Assembly: GCF_021397715.1 (NCBI RefSeq)
Contig: NZ_CP090207.1
Coordinates: forward strand, 3,534,001-3,598,000
Direction of reading: 5' to 3'
Source: Pantoea agglomerans
GTDB lineage: Bacteria > Pseudomonadota > Gammaproteobacteria > Enterobacterales > Enterobacteriaceae
DNA: 64,000 nucleotides
The notes under the pieces were generated by a model. It did no database searches, was not told where the DNA came from, and saw only the letters and a program-made list of their open reading frames with translations. The translations under genes were made by a program, and so were the position numbers. Position 1 is the stretch's first letter. Each line of letters starts with the position of its first letter. Shown here one piece after another: positions 12,196 through 23,685 of the stretch.

Positions 12196-13857
12196 ATGTC
12201 CTCATCTCGTCTGAAGCAGCAGTTTATTCGCCTGTGGCAAAGCTGTCAGGGTCAGACGCAGGAGATCACCCTCAGTGAACTGGCTGACCTGCTGCACTGC
12301 TCGCGTCGTCATATGCGTAATTTACTCAACCGGATGCAGGCTGCCGGCTGGTTGATCTGGCAGGCTGAGGCCGGACGCGGTAAGCGCTCGCAGCTCACTT
12401 TTTGCTACACCGGCCTGGCGCTACAGCAGCAGCGGGCGGAGGATCTGCTGGAGCAGGATCGCATCGATCAGCTGGTGCAGCTGGTCGGCGATAAAAATCA
12501 GGTCAGGCAGATGATTGGCGCCCACCTTGGCCGCAGCTTCCGCCAGGGCAAACACATTCTGCGGGTGCTTTACTACCGTCCGCTGCTTAATCTTCAACCC
12601 GGCTCCGCCCTGCGCCGCTCCGAAACCCATATTGCCCGCCAGATTTTCAACGGCCTGACGCGCATAAATGAGGAAAACGGGGAAATCGAGGCTGATATCG
12701 CCCACCACTGGCAGCAAACCTCCCCGCTACACTGGCGCTTCTTTCTGCGTCCGGCGATTCGCTTTCATCATGGTCGCGAGCTGGAGATGGCCGACGTGAT
12801 CGATTCGCTGGGACGTCAGCGCCAGCAGCCGCTGTTTTCCCACATTCAGCAGATCGACTCGCCCGCGCCCTGGACGCTGGATATCACCTTAAACCAGCCC
12901 GACGACTGGTTACCCTGGTTGCTGGCCAGCGTCAGCGCCATGATCCTGCCGCGCGAGTGGCCGACGCTGCGCGACTTTGCCCGCCAGCCGATTGGCACCG
13001 GCCCGTACAGCGTGATCCGCAATCAGGAAAGCCAGCTGAAGATTGAAGCCTTTGATGATTACTTCGGCTTTCGCGCCCTGATTGATGACGTCTCTATCTG
13101 GGTCTTGCCGGATATCAGCGACGAACTGGTCTATGCGGGCGTACGTCTGCAGGGCGACGGCGCAGATGAGGTGCAGGAAGAGAGCCGCCTCGAAGAGGGT
13201 TGCTACTATTTGCTGTTCGATCAGCGCTCAGAGAAGGGCCGCGACGAGGCGATACGGCGCTGGGTCAGCTATCTGTTTAACCCTATCGCCCTGCTCAATC
13301 ATGCTGGCGTGGGTTATCAGCGCTACTGGTTTCCAGCCTATGGCCTGCTGCCGCGCTGGCATCACCGGCGCGATCTGACGCCGGTAGAAAAGCCGCCCGG
13401 CCTGACCCATCTGACGCTGACCTGGTATAGCCAGCACGTCGAGCACGAAGGGATCGCCAATGCGTTGCGTCCGCTGCTGGCGCAGCACGGCGTCACGCTG
13501 GAGACCCGCGAGATCAGCTACGAAAGCTGGTATCAGGGTGAAGCGGAAAGTGACATCTGGCTCGGCAGCGTGAACTTTACCCTGCCGCTGAATTATTCAC
13601 TGTTTGCGCAGCTGTATGAGATCCCGCTGCTGCATCACTGCCTGCCGATTGACTGGCAGGCTGATGCCGCCCGCTGGCGCGAAAAGGCGCTGCCGCTGGC
13701 GGAATGGAGTAAGCGGTTAGTGGAAGACGCCGGGCTGCATCCACTGTTTCATCACTGGCTGCTGCTGGAAGGTCAGCGCAGTATGCGCGGCGTACGGATG
13801 AATACGCTGGGCTGGTTCGATTTTAAATCGGCCTGGTTTGCGCCGCCCGCGCTGTAA
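12196..13857 (+). CDS. sgrR: Transcriptional regulator SgrR
   Basis: Activator of sgrS and setA under glucose-phosphate stress. The 553-residue protein has an N-terminal winged helix-turn-helix (about residues 1-115, including [20 protein letters not shown]) and a C-terminal domain related to oligopeptide-type solute-binding proteins ([20 protein letters not shown], then [16 protein letters not shown]). Length and end ([13 protein letters not shown]) match the 551-residue E. coli protein. It is divergent from sgrS; the ligand is unknown to me. Confidence 0.95.
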   Translation: MSSSRLKQQFIRLWQSCQGQTQEITLSELADLLHCSRRHMRNLLNRMQAAGWLIWQAEAGRGKRSQLTFCYTGLALQQQRAEDLLEQDRIDQLVQLVGDKNQVRQMIGAHLGRSFRQGKHILRVLYYRPLLNLQPGSALRRSETHIARQIFNGLTRINEENGEIEADIAHHWQQTSPLHWRFFLRPAIRFHHGRELEMADVIDSLGRQRQQPLFSHIQQIDSPAPWTLDITLNQPDDWLPWLLASVSAMILPREWPTLRDFARQPIGTGPYSVIRNQESQLKIEAFDDYFGFRALIDDVSIWVLPDISDELVYAGVRLQGDGADEVQEESRLEEGCYYLLFDQRSEKGRDEAIRRWVSYLFNPIALLNHAGVGYQRYWFPAYGLLPRWHHRRDLTPVEKPPGLTHLTLTWYSQHVEHEGIANALRPLLAQHGVTLETREISYESWYQGEAESDIWLGSVNFTLPLNYSLFAQLYEIPLLHHCLPIDWQADAARWREKALPLAEWSKRLVEDAGLHPLFHHWLLLEGQRSMRGVRMNTLGWFDFKSAWFAPPAL

Positions 13858-13894
13858 CGCTTTCGCGCTACGGCTGAAATGACTAGAATGTGAC

Positions 13895-13976
13895 GTTCTC
13901 AACGGGGTGCCGCGTGCGGCTGAGAAAGACCCGTCGAACCTGATTCGGTTAATACCGACGTAGGGATTTGAGAGAC
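13895..13976 (+). promoter_or_regulatory. TPP riboswitch (THI element)
   Basis: Contains the conserved core ACGGGGTGCC, GCGGCTGAGA, ACCCGTCGAACCTGATTCGG and TAATACCGACGTAGGGA in order. TTCTCAA (13896-13902) can pair with TTGAGAG to close helix P1. Thiamine pyrophosphate binding would repress thiBPQ, which begins about 55 bases later. No strong terminator follows, so control of translation initiation is the likelier mode. Confidence 0.95.
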
Positions 13977-14029
13977 CTGCTGCTCAGATCCTTTGCGACT
14001 CATCCCCTATTCTCCCGAAGGAGCGCAAA

Positions 14030-15016
14030 GTGTTAAACAAAGTTCTGCCACTGCTGCTGTTACTCTCCACGCCGGTCCTGGCGGCTAAACCGGTGCTCAC
14101 GGTCTACACCTACGACTCCTTCTCCGCTGACTGGGGCCCAGGCCCGGCGATTAAAAAAGCCTTTGAAGCGCAGTGCGACTGCGAACTGAAATTTGTCACG
14201 CTGGAAGATGGCGTATCGCTGCTGAATCGCGTGCGGATGGAAGGCAAAAACAGCAAAGCCGATGTGGTACTGGGACTGGATAACAACCTGCTGCAGGCGG
14301 CGCAAAAAACCGGCCTGTTCGCCGCCAGTCAGGTCGATACCGCGCAGCTGACGCTACCGGGCGGCTGGCACGACAGCACCTTTATCCCGTTTGACTACGG
14401 CTATTTCGCCTTCGTCTATGACAAAACCCGCCTGAAAAATCCGCCGAAAAGCCTGAAAGAGCTGGTAGAGAGCCCGGAAAAATGGCGGGTGATCTACGAA
14501 GATCCGCGCACCAGTACACCGGGATTAGGTCTGCTGCTGTGGATGCAAAAAGTCTATGGCGATCAGGCACCGCAGGCGTGGCAAAAGCTGGCGCAGAAAA
14601 CCGTGACCGTCACCAAGGGCTGGAGTGAAGCCTACGGCCTGTTCCTGAAAGGGGAAGGCGATCTGGTGCTGAGCTATACCACCTCGCCGGCTTACCACCT
14701 CATCGAAGAGAAAAAAGAGAACTACGCCGCCGCGCCGTTTGCCGAAGGTCACTATCTGCAGGTTGAGGTCGCCGCACAGTTAGCCAGCAGCAAACAGCCG
14801 AAACTGGCGCAGCAGTTCATGCAATTTATGGTGTCGCCTGCGTTCCAGAACACCATCCCGACCGGCAACTGGATGTATCCGGTGATCAACACCACCCTGC
14901 CGGCCGGATTTTCGACACTGAAGGTGCCTGCCACCGCGCTGCAATACTCGCCGGAAGAGGTTGCCAGCCAGCGTTCAGGCTGGATTAGCCAGTGGCAACG
15001 CGCCGTCAGCCGCTGA
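14030..15016 (+). CDS. thiB: Thiamine / thiamine pyrophosphate ABC transporter, periplasmic binding protein
   Basis: Captures thiamine, TMP and TPP in the periplasm for ThiPQ. The GTG at 14030 follows GAAGGAG and yields the signal peptide MLNKVLPLLLLLSTPVLA, then mature KPVLTVYTYDSFSADWGPGP. Length is 328 residues against 327 in E. coli, ending QRAVSR. The TPP riboswitch upstream supports the substrate. The 3' end overlaps thiP by 25 bases. Confidence 0.96.
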   Translation: MLNKVLPLLLLLSTPVLAAKPVLTVYTYDSFSADWGPGPAIKKAFEAQCDCELKFVTLEDGVSLLNRVRMEGKNSKADVVLGLDNNLLQAAQKTGLFAASQVDTAQLTLPGGWHDSTFIPFDYGYFAFVYDKTRLKNPPKSLKELVESPEKWRVIYEDPRTSTPGLGLLLWMQKVYGDQAPQAWQKLAQKTVTVTKGWSEAYGLFLKGEGDLVLSYTTSPAYHLIEEKKENYAAAPFAEGHYLQVEVAAQLASSKQPKLAQQFMQFMVSPAFQNTIPTGNWMYPVINTTLPAGFSTLKVPATALQYSPEEVASQRSGWISQWQRAVSR

Positions 15017-16602
15017 TGCCGCGCTGGCTGATTCCTGGTTCGCTCGCCACGCTGCTGTTAATCAGCGTGGCGCTGTTCGCCTTTGGCTCACTGTGGAATG
15101 CCGCGCCGGTCACCGACTGGCGCAGCGTGCTGCAGGACGCGTATCTGCATCACGTTATCGCCTTCTCCTTTGGTCAGGCGCTGCTCTCTGCCCTGCTGTC
15201 GCTGCTGCCCGCCCTGCCGCTGGCCCGCGCCCTCTATCGACGCCGCTTTCCCGGCCGCCAGTTATTGCTGCGCCTGTGCGCCATGACGCTGGTGCTGCCG
15301 GTGCTGGTGGCGGTGTTCGGCTTGCTGACGGTCTATGGTCGCGTCGGCTGGCTGGCGCAGATTTGTCAGCTGATCGGCATCGATTATCGCTTCTCGCCCT
15401 ATGGGTTGCAGGGCATTTTGCTGGCACACGTCTTTTTTAACCTGCCGCTGGCGACGCGCCTGATGCTGCAGGCGCTGGAAAGTATTCCGGCGGAACAGCG
15501 CCAGCTGGCGGCGCAGCTTGATCTGCGCGGCTGGCACCACTTTCGCTTGCTGGAGTGGCCGTGGCTGCGTCGTCAGCTGCTGCCGACCGGCGCGCTGATC
15601 TTTATGCTCTGCTTCGCCAGCTTCGCCACCGTGCTGTCGCTGGGCGGCGGGCCGCAGGCCACCACCATTGAACTGGCGATCTTCCAGGCGCTCAGTTACG
15701 ACTACGATCCCGGACGGGCCGCCCTGCTGGCGCTGATCCAGCTCGGCTGCTGTCTGACGCTGGTGCTGCTTAGCCAGCGTTTCAGCAAGGCGATTCCCGT
15801 CGGCACCAGCCAGCTGCACGGCTGGCGCGATCCGCAGGATTCGCGCCTGGCGCAGCTGACCGATGGCCTGCTGATTGTGCTGGCGTTACTGCTGCTGTTG
15901 CCGCCGCTGGCGGCAGTGGTGGTGGATGGTTTGCACGGCGGGTTGCGCGGCGCGCTGGCCCAGCCAGCACTGTGGCAGGCGACGCTGACCTCGTTGCGCA
16001 TTGCGCTGGGTGCCGGTCTGCTCTGTGTCACACTGACGCTGATGCTGCTGTGGAGCAGTCGCGAGTTGCGCCTGCGCCAGCATCCGGTCGCGGCGCAGCT
16101 GATCGACACCAGCGGTATGCTGATTCTGGCCATGCCCGGGATCGTGCTGGCGACCGGTTTCTTTTTGCTGTTTAACGCCACCGTCGGCCTGCCGGACTCG
16201 GCGGATGGGCTGGTGATCTTCACCAATGCGCTGATCGCCATTCCCTATGCGCTGAAAGTGCTGGAAAACCCGATGCGTGACGTCGCCGGGCGCTACGGCA
16301 GACTCTGCGAATCACTGGATATCCACGGCTGGAACCGGCTGCGACTGATTGAACTGCGGGCGCTGAAGCGTCCGCTGGCGCAGGCGCTGGCGTTTGCCTG
16401 CGTGCTGTCGATTGGTGATTTTGGTGTCGTGGCGCTGTTTGGTAACGCCGACTTCCGCACGCTGCCGTTCTACCTTTATCAACAGATCGGCGCCTATCGC
16501 GGTGCCGATGGCGCAGTGACCGCCCTGTTGTTGCTGTTACTCTGTTTGTTGCTGTTCACCCTGATGGAAAAATTACCGGGCCGCCATGCTGACTCTGAAT
16601 AA
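14992..16602 (+). CDS. thiP: Thiamine ABC transporter permease
   Basis: Inner-membrane permease of the thiamine importer, a fused two-domain form with about 12 membrane segments over 536 residues, the same as E. coli. Each half carries an EAA-type loop for the ATPase: [19 protein letters not shown] near residue 165 and [20 protein letters not shown] near 445. The start is GTG ([12 protein letters not shown]) inside the end of thiB, also as in E. coli. Confidence 0.96.
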   Translation: MATRRQPLMPRWLIPGSLATLLLISVALFAFGSLWNAAPVTDWRSVLQDAYLHHVIAFSFGQALLSALLSLLPALPLARALYRRRFPGRQLLLRLCAMTLVLPVLVAVFGLLTVYGRVGWLAQICQLIGIDYRFSPYGLQGILLAHVFFNLPLATRLMLQALESIPAEQRQLAAQLDLRGWHHFRLLEWPWLRRQLLPTGALIFMLCFASFATVLSLGGGPQATTIELAIFQALSYDYDPGRAALLALIQLGCCLTLVLLSQRFSKAIPVGTSQLHGWRDPQDSRLAQLTDGLLIVLALLLLLPPLAAVVVDGLHGGLRGALAQPALWQATLTSLRIALGAGLLCVTLTLMLLWSSRELRLRQHPVAAQLIDTSGMLILAMPGIVLATGFFLLFNATVGLPDSADGLVIFTNALIAIPYALKVLENPMRDVAGRYGRLCESLDIHGWNRLRLIELRALKRPLAQALAFACVLSIGDFGVVALFGNADFRTLPFYLYQQIGAYRGADGAVTALLLLLLCLLLFTLMEKLPGRHADSE

Positions 16603-17287
16603 CCTTACCTACCTTTATCAGCATCTGCCGATGCGCTTCAGCCTGCACGCCGGGCGCGGCGAGCGTCTGGCGATCCTCGGCCCAAGCGGGGCGGGAAAAA
16701 GCACGTTGCTCAGTCTGATCGCCGGATTTCTGCCGATTCGTCAGGGCACGCTGCTGATTGATGGTCAGGACCACAGCCACAGCGTACCGGCCAGGCGGCC
16801 GGTTTCGATGCTGTTTCAGGAGAACAACCTGTTTCCGCACCTCAGCGTGCAGCAGAACATGGCGCTGGGATTGCATCCGGGATTGAAACTGAACGCCGAT
16901 CAGCGTCAGCAGCTGGCTGCGCTGGCTGAACAGGTGGGGCTGGGCGATCTGCTGGCGCGGCTGCCGGGCGAGCTGTCGGGTGGACAACGTCAGCGCGTGG
17001 CGCTGGCGCGCTGCCTGCTGCGTGACCGGCCAGTGCTGCTGCTGGATGAGCCGTTTTCGGCGCTCGACCCGGCGCTGCGCAGCGAAATGCTGCAGCTGGT
17101 GCGCTCGGTGTGTGAAGCGCGCAGCATCACGCTGCTGATGGTGTCGCACAGTCTGGAAGATGCGCAGCAGATCGCGCCGCGCAGCGTAGTGATTGTCGAT
17201 GGTCGGGTTTACTGGGATGGCGCGACCCGACAGTTGCTGTCGGGCGAGACGCGGGAAGCCGAGGTGCTGGGCATCCCGCGCCGCTGA
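16586..17287 (+). CDS. thiQ: Thiamine ABC transporter ATP-binding subunit
   Basis: ATPase that powers ThiBP. Walker A GPSGAGKS at residues 32-39, Q-loop [12 protein letters not shown] near 78-88, signature LSGGQRQ from 130, Walker B LLLDEP at 151-156 and the switch histidine in MVSHSLEDA. The 233 residues are usual for the family. It overlaps thiP by 17 bases, so all three genes form one TPP-controlled transcript. Confidence 0.97.
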   Translation: MLTLNNLTYLYQHLPMRFSLHAGRGERLAILGPSGAGKSTLLSLIAGFLPIRQGTLLIDGQDHSHSVPARRPVSMLFQENNLFPHLSVQQNMALGLHPGLKLNADQRQQLAALAEQVGLGDLLARLPGELSGGQRQRVALARCLLRDRPVLLLDEPFSALDPALRSEMLQLVRSVCEARSITLLMVSHSLEDAQQIAPRSVVIVDGRVYWDGATRQLLSGETREAEVLGIPRR

Positions 17288-17288
17288 A

Positions 17289-18053
17289 TTACTCGAAGAA
17301 GACCTGCCACAGCAGATGGCGGAAAATCGGCATCATCGGATGGAACTGAATGCCGACGAAGGCGGCGATGGCGAGCGCCAGCCCCAGCGGTCCCAGCCAG
17401 CGCAGCCGTTCCGGCGGCAGATACGCAGTCGCCCAGTCCTGACTCCTGCCACTGCGCCACCAGCGCCAGCCCAGCCAGCCACCCAGCCACACCACAATCG
17501 CGGCCGCCAGCAGCAGCCACTTAAAGTTGCCGCCCTGCGCCGCCTCGGGAACATCCACCGCCACGCCCGCCAGGATGCCGGGCAGCAGATAGAGCGGTGG
17601 CCACAGCAGGCAGCCAATCAGATTAGGCGGCAGGAATTTACGTACCGGCAGCTCCAGCATCCCCGCGGCCAGCGGGATCAGCGGACGCGTCGGCCCGACA
17701 AAGCGCCCGACCAGAATGGTAAACATGCTGTGCTGATGCAGCGCGTGTTCGGTTTTATCCAGCAGACCTTTGTACTTTTGCAGATACTTCCAGCGATGCA
17801 GCGGCCCCTGAAATTTCCAGCCGATCCCGTAGGAAACCCAGTCGCCAATCAGGCAACCGACAAAACCCGCCGCCCAGGCCGGATAAAGACCAATCTGTCC
17901 GCTCCCCACCAGCGCGCCCAGACTCGCCATCAGCACGGTACCCGGCAGCAACAGCCCGACCAGCGCCAGCGATTCCAGAAAGGTGACCAACGCCACCGCA
18001 AACAGCGCCCACTCCAGCGACTGCGTAAACAGGTGTTGAACCCAGGCTTCCAT
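17289..18053 (-). CDS. yabI: DedA family inner-membrane protein YabI
   Basis: DedA/SNARE-associated family membrane protein; relatives help recycle undecaprenyl phosphate and maintain proton motive force, but the role of this member is not established. The 254-residue protein has the family motifs FLESLALVGLLLPGTVLM (residues about 25-42), GDWVSYGIGW and GRFVGPTRPLIPLAAGML, with several membrane spans. It converges on thiQ with one base between stop codons. In E. coli the ara genes separate it from polB; here they are absent. Confidence 0.93.
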   Translation of the reverse strand: MEAWVQHLFTQSLEWALFAVALVTFLESLALVGLLLPGTVLMASLGALVGSGQIGLYPAWAAGFVGCLIGDWVSYGIGWKFQGPLHRWKYLQKYKGLLDKTEHALHQHSMFTILVGRFVGPTRPLIPLAAGMLELPVRKFLPPNLIGCLLWPPLYLLPGILAGVAVDVPEAAQGGNFKWLLLAAAIVVWLGGWLGWRWWRSGRSQDWATAYLPPERLRWLGPLGLALAIAAFVGIQFHPMMPIFRHLLWQVFFE

Positions 18054-18132
18054 AAACTTCCTTAGAAAAAGCAGAAGGCTGGATTGTCCAGAGCCAGCTA
18101 CACAGCGTCAAGGCAAGAATTGTAGGACAATG

Positions 18133-18170
18133 TTGACAAAACCCAGCGGCGGAACTGTATAAATATCCAT
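18133..18170 (+). promoter_or_regulatory. polB promoter with a degenerate LexA box
   Basis: TTGACA (18133-18138), a 17-base spacer and TGTATA (18156-18161). Overlapping the -10 is CTGTATAAATATCCAT (18155-18170). The left half CTGT and A/T-rich centre fit the LexA consensus CTGT-N8-ACAG, but the right half reads CCAT. E. coli polB has a LexA box at this position. Confidence 0.55.
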
Positions 18171-18223
18171 GTTATACTGAGCGGGTTTTCTCACCGATCA
18201 AAAATCCTGAGTCTGGAGACGAT

Positions 18224-20584
18224 GTGAATAGGCCCCGCGCAGGTTTTCTGCTTACCCGCCACTGGCGCGATACGCCGCAAGGCAGCGAAATTATCCTCTG
18301 GCTCGCTACCGATCAGGGTGCGCAGCGCGTGGTGCTGCCGGTTCAGGAGTCAGTAGCGTTTATTCCGCGTGAGTTTCAGTCTCAGGTCAGCGAGCTGCTG
18401 AAGGATGAGCGTCAGCTGCGCATCCAGCCGCTCGAACTGAAAGATTTTCGCCAGCGCCCGGTGTTCGGGCTCTATTGCCGACAGAATCGCCAGCTGCAGC
18501 AGATCGAAAAGCGGCTGCGCGAACAGGGGATTCCGGTCTATGAAGCGGATATCCGCCCGCCGGAACGCTATCTGATGGAGCGTTTTATTACCGCACCGGT
18601 CTGGTTTGATGGCGAAGCCCGGGGCGACAGCGTGGTGAACGCCCGACTGAAGCCGCATCCCGACTATCGGCCCCCGCTCAAATGGGTCTCACTGGATATT
18701 GAAACCACCCAGCACGGTGAGCTTTATTGTATCGGGCTGGAGGGTTGCGGCCAGCGCCAGGTCTACATGCTCGGTCCGGCAAACGGCGATGCCAGCGCAC
18801 TCGATTTTGAACTGATCTACCTTGATACCCGACCGCAACTGATTGAAGCACTCAACCAGTGGTTCGCTGAGCACGATCCCGACGTGATTATCGGCTGGAA
18901 CGTGGTGCAGTTTGACCTGCGGGTATTGCAGAAACACGCCGATCGCTACGCGATTCCGCTGCGGCTGGGTCGTCAGAACAGCGCGCTGGAGTGGCGTGAG
19001 CATGGCTTCAAGCCCGGCGTGTTTTTCGCCCAGGCCAGCGGCCGGCTGATCATTGACGGTATTGACGCGCTGAAATCCGCTTTCTGGGATTTCCCGTCAT
19101 TCAGCCTGGAATCGGTGTCGCAGCAGTTACTGGGCGAAGGCAAGGCGATCGATAACCCGTGGCAGCGCATGGAGGAGATCAACTGGCGCTTCGCCAACGA
19201 TAAACCAGCGCTGGCGCGCTATAACCTGAAAGATTGTGAACTGGTGACGCGCATTTTCCACAAAACGGCGATCATGCCGTTTTTGCTGGAACGGGCAGCG
19301 GTGAACGGCCTGGCGGTGGATCGCCACGGTGGTTCGGTCGCCGCGTTCGGTCATCTTTATATTCCGCGTATGCATCGGGTCGGCTTTGTCGCGCCGAACC
19401 TCGGCGATGTGGCGCCGGAAGCCAGCCCTGGCGGCTACGTAATGGATTCGCGGCCAGGCCTCTACGACTCGGTGCTGGTGCTGGATTACAAAAGCCTCTA
19501 TCCGTCGATTATCCGTACCTTCCTGATCGATCCGGTTGGGCTGGTGGAAGGGCTGGCGCACCCTGATGATGCTGATTCGGTGGAAGGCTTTCGCGAGGCG
19601 CGCTTTTCACGTCATACCCACTGCCTGCCCGCTATCGTCGAACAGATCTGGCTGGGCCGCGAAGCCGCCAAAAAGCAGGGCAACCAGCCGCTGTCGCAGG
19701 CGCTGAAGATTATCATGAACGCCTTTTATGGCGTGCTCGGCACCAGCGCCTGTCGCTTTTTCGATCCGCGCCTCGCCTCCTCGATTACGATGCGTGGTCA
19801 CGCCATTATGCAGCAGACCCGCACGCTGATTGAGGCGGAAGGCTACGATGTGATTTATGGCGATACCGATTCGACCTTTGTCTGGCTGAAATCGGCCCAC
19901 AATGAACAGGATGCGGCCGCGATTGGTCAGCAGCTGACACAAAAAGTGAACGCCTGGTGGCGTGACCATCTGCAGCAGACCCAGGGCCTGACCAGCGCGC
20001 TGGAGCTGGAGTATGAAAATCACTTCTGCCGTTTTCTGATGCCCACCATCCGTGGCGCTGAACAGGGCAGTAAAAAACGCTATGCCGGCCTGATCCGTGA
20101 AGCGGCGGGCGAACGCATGGTGTTTAAAGGGCTGGAGTCGGTACGCACCGACTGGACGCCGCTGGCACAGCAGTTTCAGCAGCAGCTCTACAGCCGGATT
20201 TTCCATCGTGAGCCGTGGCAGGACTATATCCGTGCTACCGTGGCGCAGTTGCTGGCCGGTGAACTCGACGATCAGCTGATTTATAAAAAACGTCTGCGCC
20301 GTCCGCTGAAAGAGTATGAAAAAAATGTGCCGCCGCACGTCCGCGCCGCCCGGCTGGCGGATGAGCAGAATCGCAAATTAAACCGGCCGTTGCAGTACCA
20401 GAATGGCGGCCGGATTCGTTACGTGATGGCGACGGCCGGCCCGGAGCCACTGGAGGCGCGTACCACGCCACTGGATTACGATCACTACGTCAGTAAGCAG
20501 TTACAACCGGTCGCCGACGGGATTTTACCTTTCGTCGGAGGGGACTTTGCTACACTGATTACCGGGCAGTTGGGTCTTTTTTGA
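18224..20584 (+). CDS. polB: DNA polymerase II
   Basis: Family B polymerase with 3'-5' proofreading, used in replication restart and translesion synthesis. At 786 residues it is close to the 783 of E. coli. The exonuclease motif [13 protein letters not shown] lies near residue 155. Polymerase motif A is DYKSLYPSI (D421), motif B is [12 protein letters not shown], and motif C is YGDTDST with D547 and D549, so all catalytic residues are present. The start is GTG at 18224 behind CTGGAG. The LexA box upstream looks degraded. Confidence 0.97.
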   Translation: MNRPRAGFLLTRHWRDTPQGSEIILWLATDQGAQRVVLPVQESVAFIPREFQSQVSELLKDERQLRIQPLELKDFRQRPVFGLYCRQNRQLQQIEKRLREQGIPVYEADIRPPERYLMERFITAPVWFDGEARGDSVVNARLKPHPDYRPPLKWVSLDIETTQHGELYCIGLEGCGQRQVYMLGPANGDASALDFELIYLDTRPQLIEALNQWFAEHDPDVIIGWNVVQFDLRVLQKHADRYAIPLRLGRQNSALEWREHGFKPGVFFAQASGRLIIDGIDALKSAFWDFPSFSLESVSQQLLGEGKAIDNPWQRMEEINWRFANDKPALARYNLKDCELVTRIFHKTAIMPFLLERAAVNGLAVDRHGGSVAAFGHLYIPRMHRVGFVAPNLGDVAPEASPGGYVMDSRPGLYDSVLVLDYKSLYPSIIRTFLIDPVGLVEGLAHPDDADSVEGFREARFSRHTHCLPAIVEQIWLGREAAKKQGNQPLSQALKIIMNAFYGVLGTSACRFFDPRLASSITMRGHAIMQQTRTLIEAEGYDVIYGDTDSTFVWLKSAHNEQDAAAIGQQLTQKVNAWWRDHLQQTQGLTSALELEYENHFCRFLMPTIRGAEQGSKKRYAGLIREAAGERMVFKGLESVRTDWTPLAQQFQQQLYSRIFHREPWQDYIRATVAQLLAGELDDQLIYKKRLRRPLKEYEKNVPPHVRAARLADEQNRKLNRPLQYQNGGRIRYVMATAGPEPLEARTTPLDYDHYVSKQLQPVADGILPFVGGDFATLITGQLGLF

Positions 20585-20739
20585 CAGGTGACGAATGCCC
20601 TGCCATCCAGTACCATAGCGCCCTTCCTGATACTCACCGCGCTAAGAGAGACTCTCCAGACCTGTTCGTTTGGATGAAATCCTATTGCCTGAGTATCCGG
20701 GAACACCTCTAAAAACGTTAAAATTCGAGCTAAAAATAT

Positions 20740-23646
20740 ATGGTTTTTACATTAGGTCAGCGCTGGATTAGTGATACGGAAAGTGAACTGGGACTGGGCA
20801 CGGTGGTGGCGGTTGATACCCGCATGATCACCCTGCTGTTCCCGGCCACCGGGGAAAACCGCCTCTACGCCCGCAACGATTCGCCTGTTACCCGCGTCAT
20901 CTTCAATCCGGGTGACACCATCACCAGCCATGAAGGCTGGCAGATGCGAGTCGATGAAGTACGCAACGAAAATGACCTGATGACCTATATCGGCACCCGT
21001 CTTGATACCGACGAAAGCGACGTGATGCTGCGCGAAGTGATGCTCGACAGTAAGCTGGTCTTCAGCAAGCCGCAGGATCGTCTGTTCGCCGGCCAGCTCG
21101 ACCGGATGGACCGCTTCGCCCTGCGCTTCCGCGCCCGCAAATATCAGAGTGAGCAATATCGTCTGCCGATCAGCGGTTTGCGTGGCATGCGCACCAACCT
21201 GATTCCGCATCAGCTGCATATCGCCCACGATGTGGGCCGTCGCCACGCGCCACGCGTGCTGCTGGCGGATGAAGTCGGACTGGGTAAAACCATTGAAGCC
21301 GGGATGATCATCCAGCAGCAGCTGCTGGCCGGACGCGCCGACCGGGTATTAATCGTGGTGCCGGAAACCCTGCAGCATCAGTGGCTGGTTGAGATGCTGC
21401 GTCGTTTCAACCTGCGCTTTGCACTGTTTGATGACGATCGCTATACCGAAGCCCAGCACGACAGCGATAATCCGTTTGAAACCGAACAGTTAATTATCTG
21501 TTCGCTCGACTTTGTGCGCCGCAACAAGCAGCGTCTTGAACTGCTGGCCGATGCCGAATGGGATCTGCTGGTGGTCGATGAAGCGCACCATCTGGCGTGG
21601 TCGGAAGGCGCACCGAGCCGCGAATATCAGGTAATTGAGCAGCTGGCGGAAAAAACCGCTGGCGTCCTGCTGTTAACCGCCACGCCGGAACAGCTGGGCA
21701 TGGAGAGCCACTTTGCCCGTCTGCGCCTGCTTGACCCCAATCGCTTTCACGACTTTGCCGCTTTTGTTGAAGAGCAGCAGCATTTCCGGCCGATTGCCGA
21801 TGCGGTGACCGCGTTGCTGGCGGATCAGCCGGTCTCGCAGCAGGAGATGAACCGGATCAACGATCTGGTCGGCGAGCAGGATATTGAGCCGCTGCTGCAG
21901 GTCGCCAACAGCGATCGTGACGGCAAACAGGAGGCGCGCCAGGAGCTGATCTCGATGCTGATGGATCGCCACGGCACCAGCCGCGTGCTGTTCCGTAACA
22001 CCCGTAACGGCGTCAAAGGGTTCCCGAAACGCGAACTGCACCAGATTCGTCTGCCGCTGCCAGCGCAGTATCAGACCGCGATTAAAGTCTCCGGCATTAT
22101 GGGCGCCCGTAAAAGCGCAGAAGAACGCGCGCGTGACCTGCTCTATCCGGAACAGATTTATCAGGAATTTGAAGGCGACAGCGGCACCTGGTGGAACTTC
22201 GATCCGCGCGTGGAGTGGCTGATGGGTTACCTCACCAGCAACCGTAAAGAGAAAGTGCTGGTGATCTGCGCCAAGGCCGCCACGGCGCTGCAACTGGAGC
22301 AGGTATTGCGTGAGCGCGAAGGTATCCGGGCGGCGGTGTTCCATGAGGGTCTGTCGATCATCGAACGTGACCGTGCTGCGGCGTGGTTTGCTTCGGAAGA
22401 GAACGGCGCGCAGGTGCTGCTCTGCTCAGAAATCGGTTCAGAAGGCCGTAACTTCCAGTTCGCCAGCCGTCTGGTAATGTTCGATCTGCCGTTTAACCCG
22501 GATCTGCTTGAGCAGCGTATCGGTCGTCTCGATCGTATTGGTCAGGCGCACGATATCCAGATCCTGGTGCCGTGGCTGGAGAAGACCGCACAGGCGGTGT
22601 TACTGCGCTGGTATCACGAAGGGCTGGATGCGTTTGAACATACCTGCCCGACCGGCCGCACCATTTATGACAGCGTGCATTCGCAGCTGATCGACTATCT
22701 GGCGGCACCGGAAAACAGTGACGGCTTCGATGCCTTTATCACTGACTGCCGTAAGCAGCATGATGCGCTAAAACTGCAGCTGGAACAGGGACGCGATCGC
22801 CTGCTGGAGCTGAACTCCAACGGCGGCGACGCGGCTCAGGCGCTGGCGAATGCGATCGCTGATCAGGACGATGATACCGGCCTGGTGAACTTCGCGCTTA
22901 ACCTGTTTGATATTGTGGGTATCAATCAGGAAGATCGCAGCGATAACCTGATCGTGCTGACACCATCCGATCATATGCTGGTGCCCGACTTCCCTGGCCT
23001 GCCGGAAGATGGCTGTACCATCACCTTTAACCGCGAACAGGCGCTGTCACGCGAAGATACCCAGTTCATTACCTGGGAACATCCGCTGATCCGCAATGGT
23101 CTGGATCTGATCCTGTCGGGTGATACCGGCAGCAGCGCCATCTCGCTGCTGAAGAACAAGGCGCTGCCGGTCGGTACGCTGCTGGTCGAGCTGATCTACG
23201 TGGTCGAAGCGCAGGCACCGAAGCATCTGCAGCTGACCCGCTTCCTGCCGCCGACGCCAATCCGTCTGCTGCTGGATCGTAACGGTACCAACCTGGCGGG
23301 CAAGGTGGAGTTTGAAAGTTTCAACCGTCAGCTGAATGCCGTTAACCGCCATACCGGCAGTAAGCTGGTCAACGCGGTACAGCAGGATGTCCACGCCATT
23401 CTGACCCAGGGCGAAGAGAAGGTAGTCAGCGAAGCGCGTGCGGTGATTGATGCTGCCCGCGCAGAAGCGAACGAGAAGCTGGGTGCGGAACTCTCCCGCC
23501 TGGAAGCGCTGAAAGCGGTCAACCCGAACATTCGTGAAGATGAAATCGAGGCGCTGGAAAGTAACCGTCAGCAGGTGCTGGAAAGCCTCGATGAGGCTAA
23601 CTGGCGTCTCGACGCGCTGCGCCTGATTGTGGTGACTCACCAGTAA
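20740..23646 (+). CDS. rapA: RNA polymerase-associated ATPase RapA (HepA)
   Basis: SWI/SNF-type translocase that binds RNA polymerase and recycles it after transcription. The 968 residues equal the E. coli length. N-terminal Tudor-like domains (about 1-110), Walker [10 protein letters not shown] (residues 176-184, K183), DEAH box at 280-283, and helicase motifs LLTATPEQ and [11 protein letters not shown] are all present. The ATG at 20740 follows a long leader after polB. A hairpin terminator follows. Confidence 0.97.
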   Translation: MVFTLGQRWISDTESELGLGTVVAVDTRMITLLFPATGENRLYARNDSPVTRVIFNPGDTITSHEGWQMRVDEVRNENDLMTYIGTRLDTDESDVMLREVMLDSKLVFSKPQDRLFAGQLDRMDRFALRFRARKYQSEQYRLPISGLRGMRTNLIPHQLHIAHDVGRRHAPRVLLADEVGLGKTIEAGMIIQQQLLAGRADRVLIVVPETLQHQWLVEMLRRFNLRFALFDDDRYTEAQHDSDNPFETEQLIICSLDFVRRNKQRLELLADAEWDLLVVDEAHHLAWSEGAPSREYQVIEQLAEKTAGVLLLTATPEQLGMESHFARLRLLDPNRFHDFAAFVEEQQHFRPIADAVTALLADQPVSQQEMNRINDLVGEQDIEPLLQVANSDRDGKQEARQELISMLMDRHGTSRVLFRNTRNGVKGFPKRELHQIRLPLPAQYQTAIKVSGIMGARKSAEERARDLLYPEQIYQEFEGDSGTWWNFDPRVEWLMGYLTSNRKEKVLVICAKAATALQLEQVLREREGIRAAVFHEGLSIIERDRAAAWFASEENGAQVLLCSEIGSEGRNFQFASRLVMFDLPFNPDLLEQRIGRLDRIGQAHDIQILVPWLEKTAQAVLLRWYHEGLDAFEHTCPTGRTIYDSVHSQLIDYLAAPENSDGFDAFITDCRKQHDALKLQLEQGRDRLLELNSNGGDAAQALANAIADQDDDTGLVNFALNLFDIVGINQEDRSDNLIVLTPSDHMLVPDFPGLPEDGCTITFNREQALSREDTQFITWEHPLIRNGLDLILSGDTGSSAISLLKNKALPVGTLLVELIYVVEAQAPKHLQLTRFLPPTPIRLLLDRNGTNLAGKVEFESFNRQLNAVNRHTGSKLVNAVQQDVHAILTQGEEKVVSEARAVIDAARAEANEKLGAELSRLEALKAVNPNIREDEIEALESNRQQVLESLDEANWRLDALRLIVVTHQ

Positions 23647-23650
23647 GCTC

Positions 23651-23676
23651 AGGGGCCGCATGGCCCCTTATTTTTG
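23651..23676 (+). terminator. Terminator after rapA
   Basis: AGGGGCC (23651-23657) pairs with GGCCCCT (23662-23668) around GCAT, followed by TATTTTT. The rluA ribosome binding site GGAAAG begins directly after, so rluA may depend on read-through or a promoter inside rapA. Confidence 0.75.
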
Positions 23677-23685
23677 GAAAGATGC

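Noticed and set aside
15262..15819. 185-codon minus-strand frame opposite thiP
   Set aside because: Antisense shadow with Gln/Arg-rich composition; thiP on the other strand is full length and conserved.
17193..18065. 290-codon plus-strand frame over yabI
   Set aside because: Reverse-strand artefact of the DedA gene, with proline/glutamine/arginine-rich low-complexity product and no start signal.
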